A stretch of DNA of 64,000 nucleotides from an uncultured Candidatus Saccharibacteria bacterium (GTDB lineage Bacteria; Patescibacteriota; Saccharimonadia; Saccharimonadales; Saccharimonadaceae), in NCBI GenBank assembly GCA_947166125.1, contig CAMVCW010000002.1, positions 1 through 64,000 on the forward strand, in the 5' to 3' direction. The position numbers and the translations under genes are program-made. Below the pieces are notes generated by a model, which had not been told where the DNA came from, did no database searches, and worked only from the letters and a program-made list of their open reading frames with translations. Positions 43,349 through 50,064 of the stretch are shown in pieces. Every line of letters starts with the position of its first letter. Positions within the stretch are counted from its first letter, which is position 1.

Positions 43349-43831
43349 TTAGGCTTCTCTCTTGGCTAAGACCGCCGAAGAAAGATACATTACCAACGTC
43401 CCGGCAACTAGCGCGAGCGGCAAAAACTCTTCTGGGCCAGTGGATGGCATTTGCTCCGTAGTTGCTGTTACCGAAGTAGATTTTTGGGCAGCAGTCTTTT
43501 CTTCGGATTTTTTGCTTTCACTATTCGCTTTTTCCGTAGAAATGGTCCCTACTGCATTATTCTCTGCGGTTGTTGTATTTTTCTCGTCATCCTTTTTCTC
43601 TTCTTCTGTAGTGGTATTTTCTTCGGTCTTATTCTCGGTTGTCTGCTCGTTATTCTCTGCGATTTCAAACGTGGTATTTTCGCTATTATTTGCGGTATTG
43701 GTGCGACTAGATTTTTTGGTAGCCACTACGATAATTGCCACGATTAGAATCAAAATAATTGCTACTATTGCCGTAGCTGCGGCGATAATCTTGCGACGTT
43801 CCTTTTTCTCCACCTCTGTTTGTTGATACAT
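43349..43831 (-). CDS. Surface protein with sortase-type signal and Glu/Thr-rich stalk
   Basis: A 160-residue protein. N-terminal membrane helix (about 14-37), a low-complexity Thr/Glu/Asn/Lys stalk (about 40-125) and a C-terminal MPSTGPEE motif (LPxTG-like), hydrophobic helix and KREA tail. Either a two-pass membrane protein or a precursor cleaved by sortase; no sortase gene is in the window. AAGGAG precedes the ATG, with promoter TTGACA-N17-TATAAT at 43852-43880. Confidence 0.8.
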   Translation of the reverse strand: MYQQTEVEKKERRKIIAAATAIVAIILILIVAIIVVATKKSSRTNTANNSENTTFEIAENNEQTTENKTEENTTTEEEKKDDEKNTTTAENNAVGTISTEKANSESKKSEEKTAAQKSTSVTATTEQMPSTGPEEFLPLALVAGTLVMYLSSAVLAKREA

Positions 43832-43851
43832 AATAAACTCCTTATACTTCC

Positions 43852-43880
43852 ATTATACCACACTTTATGAAAAATGTCAA
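43852..43880 (-). promoter_or_regulatory. Consensus promoter of the 43349-43831 gene
   Basis: Minus strand TTGACA (43880-43875), 17-nt spacer, TATAAT (43857-43852). Confidence 0.85.
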
Positions 43881-43906
43881 CATAAGCACAATACCCTCTA
43901 ACAGAT

Positions 43907-43938
43907 GAAAAACCGATGCGTCATGGATGCATCGGTTT
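43907..43938 (-). terminator. Terminator of LuxS homologue 3
   Basis: AACCGATGC (43929-43937 complement) pairs with GCATCGGTT (43911-43919), followed by TTTTC on the minus strand. Confidence 0.8.
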
Positions 43939-44331
43939 GTGGAGAAGTACGTGGTAATCTGCCGCGTACATCTTGGCGCCCAGCAAATCTGGCTTCATGA
44001 GCGAATCGGTTGGGTCAACCCTGTCGGTTTTGATGATGAATCCACACAAAGATTCAACCAGGTCAAAAATCCTTTCATAACTAGCTACTTTTCCTACTAT
44101 AAAGTAGAATCCGTTGTCTCGTCTAGATGGACGAAAACTTATGATTCTATCTTTTCTGTAGCGTTGATCGGAAAAGAATATATTTCCCAGATATCTAATT
44201 GTTTCAGCGGTATCATGAGTCATGTCCCTACCTTGGTAGCCAACAAACTCTAGATAAAAACGTTCCACTGTGCGATGTTTGTAATGGCGTTTTCCGCAAG
44301 AATATATTCCTGACGCAATCTGTTTTTTCAT
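43921..44331 (-). CDS. LuxS homologue 3, zinc site and catalytic Cys lost
   Basis: 136 residues. The fold alignment to LuxS is readable from RFYLEFV through AETIRYLGNIFF, FRPSRRDNGFYF and DLLGAKMYAADY. The zinc motif HxxEH is replaced by ETIRY (about 43-47) and MGCRTGFY by SRRDNGFY, and no Cys stands at the third zinc position. It cannot work as an S-ribosylhomocysteinase. Start at 44331 because TAGGAGAGG lies 4 nt before it. Own promoter at 44383-44411. Could be a regulatory or structural relic still under expression control. Confidence 0.72.
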   Translation of the reverse strand: MKKQIASGIYSCGKRHYKHRTVERFYLEFVGYQGRDMTHDTAETIRYLGNIFFSDQRYRKDRIISFRPSRRDNGFYFIVGKVASYERIFDLVESLCGFIIKTDRVDPTDSLMKPDLLGAKMYAADYHVLLHKPMHP

Positions 44332-44382
44332 TATACCTCTCCTAAGGTGCAAATTTCGAGTTTACGCTCGATACGTCCATCA

Positions 44383-44411
44383 ATAATAGCATAAAAATTA
44401 AAATAATTCAA
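44383..44411 (-). promoter_or_regulatory. Promoter of LuxS homologue 3
   Basis: Minus strand TTGAAT (44411-44406), 17-nt spacer, TATTAT (44388-44383). Confidence 0.75.
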
Positions 44412-44437
44412 GAAAAAGGCCAGCACTTGGTGCTGGC
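44412..44437 (-). terminator. Terminator of FISUMP-like protein C
   Basis: GCCAGCAC/GTGCTGGC stem (44419-44437) followed by CTTTTTCTT on the minus strand. Confidence 0.85.
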
Positions 44438-44449
44438 TATGGGTTGGTT

Positions 44450-44998
44450 TTAGTCATGAACTAGGCGAATACTGTGTCCACAACTACGGTTAAACGTTCG
44501 AATTTCAGGTTTTTTGGTCATATAAACAACGAGGCTGTAGGTGTAATTATTGGTGCCGTCATCGTTTATTAGCCAGAATCGACCCTCAATCATTTTGTCG
44601 ACAACGAGGCTAGCGACGATTTCTCGGTCTGTTGGACAGTAGTTGTATATACGCATGCTCGGATAAATGTAGCCATCAAGCTTCAGGCCAAGCTGCGCCA
44701 TGATCTTGCCGCTCGGATTGACGAGATTCTTACCTGTAAATTCTGTCAACCAAGCCCCGGCTTCCGTTACGGTAGGCAGTCGCCAACCTTCCGGAAAATA
44801 GCCCTGCTCCTGAAGAGCTTCTGCTTCGTCCAGGGTGAAGAACTCCTTGCCGGCGTGCAAGATAGTGGCTTCGTCGGGGTCGCCACTTTTGTCTACGCCA
44901 GTCAGAATAATCTCCTTCTCTAAGACGAAATTTTCCGGAGCCACAATGGGTCCGGCCTGTGTTCTCTTGCCATCTTCGATCCATCTGAAAATGTTCAT
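44450..44998 (-). CDS. Cytosolic FISUMP-like protein C
   Basis: 182 residues, no signal peptide. The FISUMP skeleton is visible: PEGWRLPTVTEAGAWL, IEGRFWLINDDG and the ending CGHSIRLVHD. AAGGAG precedes the ATG and a consensus promoter drives it. One of four such short cytosolic proteins here (A-D). Function unknown. Confidence 0.75.
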   Translation of the reverse strand: MNIFRWIEDGKRTQAGPIVAPENFVLEKEIILTGVDKSGDPDEATILHAGKEFFTLDEAEALQEQGYFPEGWRLPTVTEAGAWLTEFTGKNLVNPSGKIMAQLGLKLDGYIYPSMRIYNYCPTDREIVASLVVDKMIEGRFWLINDDGTNNYTYSLVVYMTKKPEIRTFNRSCGHSIRLVHD

Positions 44999-45064
44999 TT
45001 TAATCTCCTTAATGTACGAATTTCAGAATTCCGTCTGATACGGGTGAATTGCTATCACACTACA

Positions 45065-45093
45065 ATTATATCATACTTATGATAAAAAGTCAA
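45065..45093 (-). promoter_or_regulatory. Promoter of FISUMP-like protein C
   Basis: Minus strand TTGACT (45093-45088), 17-nt spacer, TATAAT (45070-45065). Confidence 0.8.
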
Positions 45094-45102
45094 TTAAAAG
45101 CA

Positions 45103-45131
45103 AGAAAAAGGCCAGCACCGTAGCGCTGGCC
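45103..45131 (-). terminator. Terminator of the LuxS2/FISUMP-B operon
   Basis: GGCCAGC (45110-45116) with GCTGGCC (45125-45131), then CTTTTTCTT on the minus strand. Confidence 0.85.
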
Positions 45132-45140
45132 TTAAGGAGA

Positions 45141-45641
45141 CTAGAGGTTTTTAACGAGTAGCAAAGGTAGACCGTAACCCATGCAATACTTTGTTATATT
45201 GATTTGTGACCCAGAAACCTCCAGTAAGGAAGCAGAAGTGGATATAGGCATACACTCCAACCAATAGCAGCCAGTTATTCCCCGGTGTGCAACATAGTGG
45301 CCAAATCCTGTGGGGCAGTATTTGTATGCCACCATGTTGGATGGAATTATATATCCATCATGTCCAAGTACTATTTTGCTAAACCGACAGGCATTATGGA
45401 GCTCCTTAATCTTTTCGGCTTCGGCCGGTTTCATCATTCGCCAGCCGGCTGGGACGTTGCGGTTTTCCACTAATTGATGCGCCGTTTTCCAGTCGAAATA
45501 CTGCGCACCCTCCATCACGGCTTTGCCGTTTTGGAAATAGATTCTCTCCGTTACCCGGAAGATCTCCGGAGCAATCATAATGCCGACGCCGGGCAATTTA
45601 ATCGCCTTCTGTTCCCAGTTGCTGCCATACGGAATTTTCAT
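45141..45641 (-). CDS. Cytosolic FISUMP-like protein B
   Basis: 166 residues, no signal peptide. PAGWRMMKPAEAEKI, TGCYWLEC and YGLPLLLVKNL follow the FISUMP order. AAAGGAGGG precedes the ATG, and the gene begins inside the 3' end of LuxS homologue 2, so the pair is translated together. Closest to protein A (shared ending GLPLxLVKxL). Confidence 0.75.
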   Translation of the reverse strand: MKIPYGSNWEQKAIKLPGVGIMIAPEIFRVTERIYFQNGKAVMEGAQYFDWKTAHQLVENRNVPAGWRMMKPAEAEKIKELHNACRFSKIVLGHDGYIIPSNMVAYKYCPTGFGHYVAHRGITGCYWLECMPISTSASLLEVSGSQINITKYCMGYGLPLLLVKNL

Positions 45642-46119
45642 TGTAGCCCTCCTTTACAGGGTATTCAAAATGCGGTTTCTTGAGTTCGTGTAAATACCTC
45701 GCGGCCCACTCTTTGGCGCCAGCCAGATCATGTTCTTTGTAATTACTGCACTCCCTAGCATTGGTGCCAGGGATTTCTCCTTCAAAATCAATGATGAATT
45801 TCAGCATTGATTTTATCGTCAAGAAAATCGGCGATTCCTTGTGCAGGGGATTTTGCCAACCGGATACTATCAAGTAGAACCCAGTTCTGCTACTCATCGG
45901 ACCGAAATAAATCAGTTCGATACTGTGAGCCTCTCGGCTTCTCAGATAAAAATTGCCGAGATGCTCGATAGTATGCATTGCTGGTGACGGCAGATAGACA
46001 CCGTGGTTAGGGCGGACGAATCTTAAATCGAGAGTAGTGGTATCATGACTGTGCTGGAAGATATACACTCCCGGGCGTAATCTAGTACAATCTACCTCAA
46101 ATTTCTTCATTCCCTTCAA
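45598..46119 (-). CDS. LuxS homologue 2, zinc site kept, catalytic Cys lost
   Basis: 173 residues. The order of LuxS blocks is complete: FEVDCT (His to Cys), TTLDLRFVRPN, HTIEHL (zinc ligands His49 and His53), GPMSSRTGFYL and ARECSNY (Cys124, third zinc ligand). The catalytic Cys of MGCRTGFY is Ser77 here. It should bind metal but not carry out the normal reaction. The TTG at 46119 is spaced 7 nt from GGAGAGG; an ATG at 46110 is the alternative. Confidence 0.8.
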   Translation of the reverse strand: MKGMKKFEVDCTRLRPGVYIFQHSHDTTTLDLRFVRPNHGVYLPSPAMHTIEHLGNFYLRSREAHSIELIYFGPMSSRTGFYLIVSGWQNPLHKESPIFLTIKSMLKFIIDFEGEIPGTNARECSNYKEHDLAGAKEWAARYLHELKKPHFEYPVKEGYNENSVWQQLGTEGD

Positions 46120-46179
46120 TCATATTCCTCTCCTTTCAAAGTACATAGTTTAAGGCCGTGACCTATAAAATACTAAATA

Positions 46180-46208
46180 ATAATACCATATTTTTGGTTA
46201 AAAAGCAA
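46180..46208 (-). promoter_or_regulatory. Promoter of the LuxS2/FISUMP-B operon
   Basis: Minus strand TTGCTT (46208-46203), 17-nt spacer, TATTAT (46185-46180). Confidence 0.7.
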
Positions 46209-46243
46209 TGTCAGCAGATCCTGAGAATAGCTTTTTAAAAACA

Positions 46244-46271
46244 AGAAAATAGCCGACACTTAGTGTCGGCT
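46244..46271 (-). terminator. Terminator of the LuxS1/FISUMP-A operon
   Basis: AGCCGACACT (46251-46260) with AGTGTCGGCT (46262-46271), then ATTTTCTT on the minus strand. Confidence 0.8.
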
Positions 46272-46280
46272 AGAGAGAGA

Positions 46281-46775
46281 CTAAAGATCTTTTACCAACA
46301 TAAGTGGCAAACCGCAACCAATATGTAGATACGAGTCGGCGTTTAAAACCCTTTTACCGCTAATGATTACGTAGGCGTACAACTCGCTGACAAAATCGCT
46401 AGTCCAGCAGTAGCCGAAAGCCCCGTGTTGCATAACCTCAACGGCTAGTGAATGTTGGTATCTGGCCATGTCATTTAACCCCACATAACCGTCAAGCCCG
46501 AAAACCTTGCGACCAACTTCGGTGCCAGTAAATAATTTGGCAATTTTCTGACCTTCTTCTCTGCTGGGCAGTCGCCAGCCCGCAGGTGTTTTCTTGGCTT
46601 TTATCAAGTCATTTGCCACGGTTAGGGGAAAGTATTTGGTACCTTTTAGTACCTTCTTATTGTCCTCAAGTAAAATATCACGCGAGGGGACGAACGGTTC
46701 CGGTGCCACGCCAATTCCGGCAGTTTCAAACTCAATTCCGGTTCCCCATTTTTTTGCTAAATCTGTCTTTGCCAC
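46281..46775 (-). CDS. Cytosolic FISUMP-like protein A
   Basis: 164 residues from a GTG start. PAGWRLPSREEGQKIA, FGYCWTSDFV and CGLPLMLVKDL give the FISUMP skeleton. The frame is open upstream to 46901, but GAAGGAGGA lies 9 nt before the GTG and overlaps the luxS stop, so the GTG is preferred. Co-transcribed with the intact luxS. Confidence 0.75.
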   Translation of the reverse strand: MAKTDLAKKWGTGIEFETAGIGVAPEPFVPSRDILLEDNKKVLKGTKYFPLTVANDLIKAKKTPAGWRLPSREEGQKIAKLFTGTEVGRKVFGLDGYVGLNDMARYQHSLAVEVMQHGAFGYCWTSDFVSELYAYVIISGKRVLNADSYLHIGCGLPLMLVKDL

Positions 46776-46780
46776 CGTGC

Positions 46781-47299
46781 TTATTCCTCCTTCGTGTTGA
46801 GTATGGGATATTCGAAACACGGGTCGTGGAGTAATGACTTCAGGTATTTTCTGGTATGACGTTTGGCCGCGGATAAATCGTGTTCCTGCCAGTTGCCACA
46901 TTCCTGAGGCGAAGCGCCGGGTATGCGTCCATCAAACTGAACAATGAAATTGCAAAGATCTATCACTAGACGGTGCGTAACATTGTTCAGCGCCGGTGGC
47001 CAGTAGTCAGCCATTGATAGATAAAACCCGGTTCGACAGCCCATTGGGCTAAAGTCGATAACCTTATCTCGGTGCTCTGAGTGATTACGTAGGAAGATAG
47101 TACCTAGATGCTCAATCGTATGAAGAGCTTTGGGGCCGATGACCTTAGTAGCAAACATGCCACCGCGGTTTGGTTTGACGAACCGCAAATCTAAAATGGT
47201 AACCATAGATTCGGGGTCAGGAAAGCGAAATTCCCTTGCGGTGTAAATTCCGGGCTTGAGCTTGGTGTGATCCACCTGGAAGCTAGGAATTTTATCCAT
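46781..47299 (-). CDS. luxS: S-ribosylhomocysteine lyase (LuxS)
   Basis: 172 residues with a complete LuxS active site: FQVDHT (His11), TILDLRFVKPN, zinc ligands His60 and His64 in HTIEHL with Glu63, catalytic Cys88 in SPMGCRTGFYLS and Cys134 in PQECGNWQEHDL. LuxS cleaves S-ribosylhomocysteine to homocysteine and DPD, the precursor of autoinducer-2. No SAH nucleosidase, methionine synthase or other cycle gene is in the window. AAAAGGAGAG precedes the ATG. First gene of a two-gene operon with FISUMP-like protein A. Confidence 0.93.
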   Translation of the reverse strand: MDKIPSFQVDHTKLKPGIYTAREFRFPDPESMVTILDLRFVKPNRGGMFATKVIGPKALHTIEHLGTIFLRNHSEHRDKVIDFSPMGCRTGFYLSMADYWPPALNNVTHRLVIDLCNFIVQFDGRIPGASPQECGNWQEHDLSAAKRHTRKYLKSLLHDPCFEYPILNTKEE

Positions 47300-47363
47300 T
47301 TTTCTTCTCTCCTTTTAATGTACAGATTCCGGATACCGCCGGTACGGGTATAAATACTTACTA

Positions 47364-47391
47364 ATCATATCATATTTTTGATAAAAAGCAA
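47364..47391 (-). promoter_or_regulatory. Promoter of the luxS operon
   Basis: Minus strand TTGCTT (47391-47386), 16-nt spacer, TATGAT (47369-47364). It begins right at the end of FISUMP protein 3. Confidence 0.7.
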
Positions 47392-47393
47392 GG

Positions 47394-49130
47394 CTAGCGT
47401 GCCACGCATCGCACGGGTCTCCCGCCACTTTTCCAGCCGTCGCCGCCACTACCGTAAGCATTATAATCAGTATTGACGTAGTTGGTAAAGAGAACCATGA
47501 CATAGGCAGTAACGCCATCACTAACCGTATTGGACCAATAGGTCGCCTTAAAGCCTGGGTTGCTAAGACCGCCATCAATAGCAAAACCAGACTGCACAAA
47601 CCACAGAGGAGCAGAAATGAGTTTAAAATCAGTATTGCCACCGTCATTGTAGAGATAGTTCAACCTGCCAAATTCCCCCTTAGAATTTGGTCGTGAATGC
47701 GCATCTTCCCCATTAGGTTTTGCTATGGTAGGCAACCTCCATCCTTTAGGGCAAATAGAGTTTTGTGGATTATTATTCACATTGCTATATGTGCTAACGG
47801 TAAGAGAACTACTATCATCACTAGCTATAGCGGCAGACCAGTTATAATAATTGCCTACGGATAGATGTTTGTTAACATTAGTTTTGTCTTGTGTAAAATG
47901 CGTACAACCAGCACTTGTATTGAGATAATTACAGTTTGGCGTAGTATCATCTCCATCCCAATACCACTCACCTGGATCCAAGGAATAGGCTATATTAGTA
48001 TTACTGGCCCATGGAGTACCAGTACTATGTTGATAATCTCTGGTAATATTAGTGGGGCCCCAAGAGATTATATTGGTCTCCAGGTTATAGCTATACCCTT
48101 CTCCATAGGCTCCAGCAAGCGATCTATCGTTTAAATCCGTATCCTCAGAAGTAAGCACTGTGGTATCTATACCTAGAGCTGCATCTTTTACGCCTAGGTC
48201 CAAGTCTAGATTTTGTGTCATCCAGCAATGTCCATCTTTTAGTTTGGCCACCCAATAAATCTTATTATCTCTATCATCTACTAATTGTATCTCATCATAC
48301 CCTGGATTATCATTGGGTGTTACTGCATCACAAATACTACTATTCATATCTTGCATTTTGTAGAAATCACCAGTTTGTCCAGTTACTGGATCTACCACGC
48401 CTATCTTCTTGCTTTTTCCAGCACTAGCAAATGCACTTTCTAATGTAGTAGTAGGTAGTACTGTAGTAGCAGAAGGATGCAGCATTACATACTTTACTTG
48501 TCCACTATAAATACCTGCTGGTTGTCCTGGCGTGGTATATACACCATAAGTAGTAGTAAAGATAGAAGTAGCAGTACTATTAGTAGCTGTACTAGCACTT
48601 CTATACACTACTTTAGTCCAATTATTAGGTACTGGCACATATTTATTATCATAATCACTTACTATAGTAGGAGGAAAAGTACTAGCACCAAGACTTAACT
48701 TCATCGCCCAGCTAGAGTCTCCATTACTACTAGGAATATTACCAGTCTTAATATCATAATTGGATCCTAGGCTAGAAGCTAATACCACTTCACCATTATT
48801 ATTCTGTGTAGTACCTTTAGCGTAAACTATATAACCATCCTTATCATTACATATCGTATTAATTTCTGTAGTACCAATATCTCTAAGTTCTTGTCCACTG
48901 ACCATACTGGCAGTATGTTCCGCTGTAACATTGCCAGACAAAGTACAAGAAGTGGGTAAATTAATCCTAACACTGTCTGCAGAACTATTCATTGCAGAAG
49001 AACGGAAAGAAGCTAATAATACAGCAGAGATAGCTAAGATGGGTAAACTAACTAAAAGAATATTGCGGAAAGCATAGTAGAAGAAATCTATTCTACTACT
49101 CATTAAAGATTGTTTTACTTTGTGGCCCAT
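47394..49130 (-). CDS. FISUMP-domain surface protein 3
   Basis: 578 residues. N-terminus MGHKVKQSLMSSRIDFFYY is nearly identical to surface protein 1, followed by a membrane/signal helix (about 28-48), a Ser/Thr-rich beta region and a FISUMP-type C-terminus (VDDRDNKIYWVAKLKDGHCW, CPKGWRLPT, ATYWSNTVSD, GGRPVRCVAR). The segment before the final motif is rich in Tyr, Asn, Gly and Asp (YVNTDYNAYGSGGDGW), as in variable lectin loops. Leader copy 2 lies upstream; GAGGT precedes the ATG. Confidence 0.88.
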   Translation of the reverse strand: MGHKVKQSLMSSRIDFFYYAFRNILLVSLPILAISAVLLASFRSSAMNSSADSVRINLPTSCTLSGNVTAEHTASMVSGQELRDIGTTEINTICNDKDGYIVYAKGTTQNNNGEVVLASSLGSNYDIKTGNIPSSNGDSSWAMKLSLGASTFPPTIVSDYDNKYVPVPNNWTKVVYRSASTATNSTATSIFTTTYGVYTTPGQPAGIYSGQVKYVMLHPSATTVLPTTTLESAFASAGKSKKIGVVDPVTGQTGDFYKMQDMNSSICDAVTPNDNPGYDEIQLVDDRDNKIYWVAKLKDGHCWMTQNLDLDLGVKDAALGIDTTVLTSEDTDLNDRSLAGAYGEGYSYNLETNIISWGPTNITRDYQHSTGTPWASNTNIAYSLDPGEWYWDGDDTTPNCNYLNTSAGCTHFTQDKTNVNKHLSVGNYYNWSAAIASDDSSSLTVSTYSNVNNNPQNSICPKGWRLPTIAKPNGEDAHSRPNSKGEFGRLNYLYNDGGNTDFKLISAPLWFVQSGFAIDGGLSNPGFKATYWSNTVSDGVTAYVMVLFTNYVNTDYNAYGSGGDGWKSGGRPVRCVAR

Positions 49131-49199
49131 CTTTTACCTCATTTATATATATGATTACTACTACTCCCCCATGTGGTGCCACTATATTAATGGGGATTA

Positions 49200-49344
49200 A
49201 CAAAAATGGCACCGCAAGGGGTGCAATATCCAATCATCCGATACTAGCATTAACTACACGAACAATTTGATGCCTTACGGCGCCATTTCTTTCGTGTAGT
49301 TAATAAAAAGTGCTAGTTTTCACTCGTATGATTGAATATTGCAC
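49200..49344 (-). ncRNA. Structured leader RNA, copy 2
   Basis: Outer stem 49328-49344/49221-49237 (17 bp), stem CTAGCA/TGCTAG, stem ATTAACTACACGAA/TTCGTGTAGTTAAT. The loop GGCGCCGTAAGG (49284-49273) pairs through G-U with CCTTGCGGTGCC (49219-49208), followed by ATTTTTG. Downstream it matches copy 1 nearly base for base to the ATG. Promoter TACACA-N17-TATACT (49349-49377) overlaps the rsmD 3' end. Confidence 0.78.
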
Positions 49345-49365
49345 TCTTAGTATAGCACAAATGTT

Positions 49366-49890
49366 TTACTTTGTGTAAATAGAGATCCTTGCGGCCGCAT
49401 ACTTACGCGTTTTTTGTAGAATTAATCCATTTATCTCTGGTGCCTCCCCAGGATGAGAAAGCGTAAAAACTCCACCTTTTTTCAAAAACTTCGCTAAATT
49501 TTCTATGCCCCGCAGGTCAAAATTATCGTACGGTGGGTCCGCCAGTATCACACCAAAATCCCTGGGTGGCAAGAAATTTTTTGCATCCCACTCAGACACG
49601 CTGGCTTGCTCAGCTAGGCCTAATTCGGCTAGATTTTTACGGATTACTCCAGTAATGCGCGGATTTTTCTCTACAAACATTGCATAGCTCGCTCCGCGCG
49701 ATAAAGCTTCTATCCCTAGTGCCCCGGAGCCAGCATAAGCATCCAGTACTACTGCCCTAGGCAGGTATTCAGAAATCATGTTAAATAGTGCCAGCTTTTC
49801 CCTGGCCCCCATAGGATGGGTGAGTCTAGAATTAGGCGATTTGATACTTCTGCCCCGATATTTTCCAGATGTAATTTTGATATTATCCAT
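49366..49890 (-). CDS. rsmD: 16S rRNA (guanine966-N2)-methyltransferase RsmD
   Basis: 174 residues. SAM-binding VLDAYAGSGALGIEALSRGA and catalytic DPPYDN. Start at 49890 (MDNIKITSGKYRGRSIKSP, the usual RsmD beginning), with TATAGA ending 7 nt upstream; the longer frame to 49923 is less likely. Confidence 0.94.
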   Translation of the reverse strand: MDNIKITSGKYRGRSIKSPNSRLTHPMGAREKLALFNMISEYLPRAVVLDAYAGSGALGIEALSRGASYAMFVEKNPRITGVIRKNLAELGLAEQASVSEWDAKNFLPPRDFGVILADPPYDNFDLRGIENLAKFLKKGGVFTLSHPGEAPEINGLILQKTRKYAAARISIYTK

Positions 49891-49927
49891 AAATAAGTCT
49901 ATAAACAAACAATATAATTGCATATTA

Positions 49928-50058
49928 CGACGGGTGGCGTCAATATCTCAGCGTAGCGGCATTGCGGAGCGCGGCAGCGCGAGAGTTAGCGCCGGCCACC
50001 CGTGGCGACGGGATGGCCGGACGCGGCCGCAAGAGAGATATGACGACAGGTCCCGTCG
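49928..50058. repeat. Palindromic element D, intergenic between recG and rsmD
   Basis: CGACGGG (49928-49934) with CCCGTCG (50052-50058) and an inner ATATCTC/GAGATAT arm. It contains hairpin GCGC-GGCA-GCGC (49969-49980) and the 37-nt core 49989-50025 with CCCGT-GGCG-ACGGG extended by CCGGCCA/TGGCCGG. This is the reference copy, since it is not constrained by a protein. Confidence 0.85.
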
Positions 50059-50064
50059 GAAATG

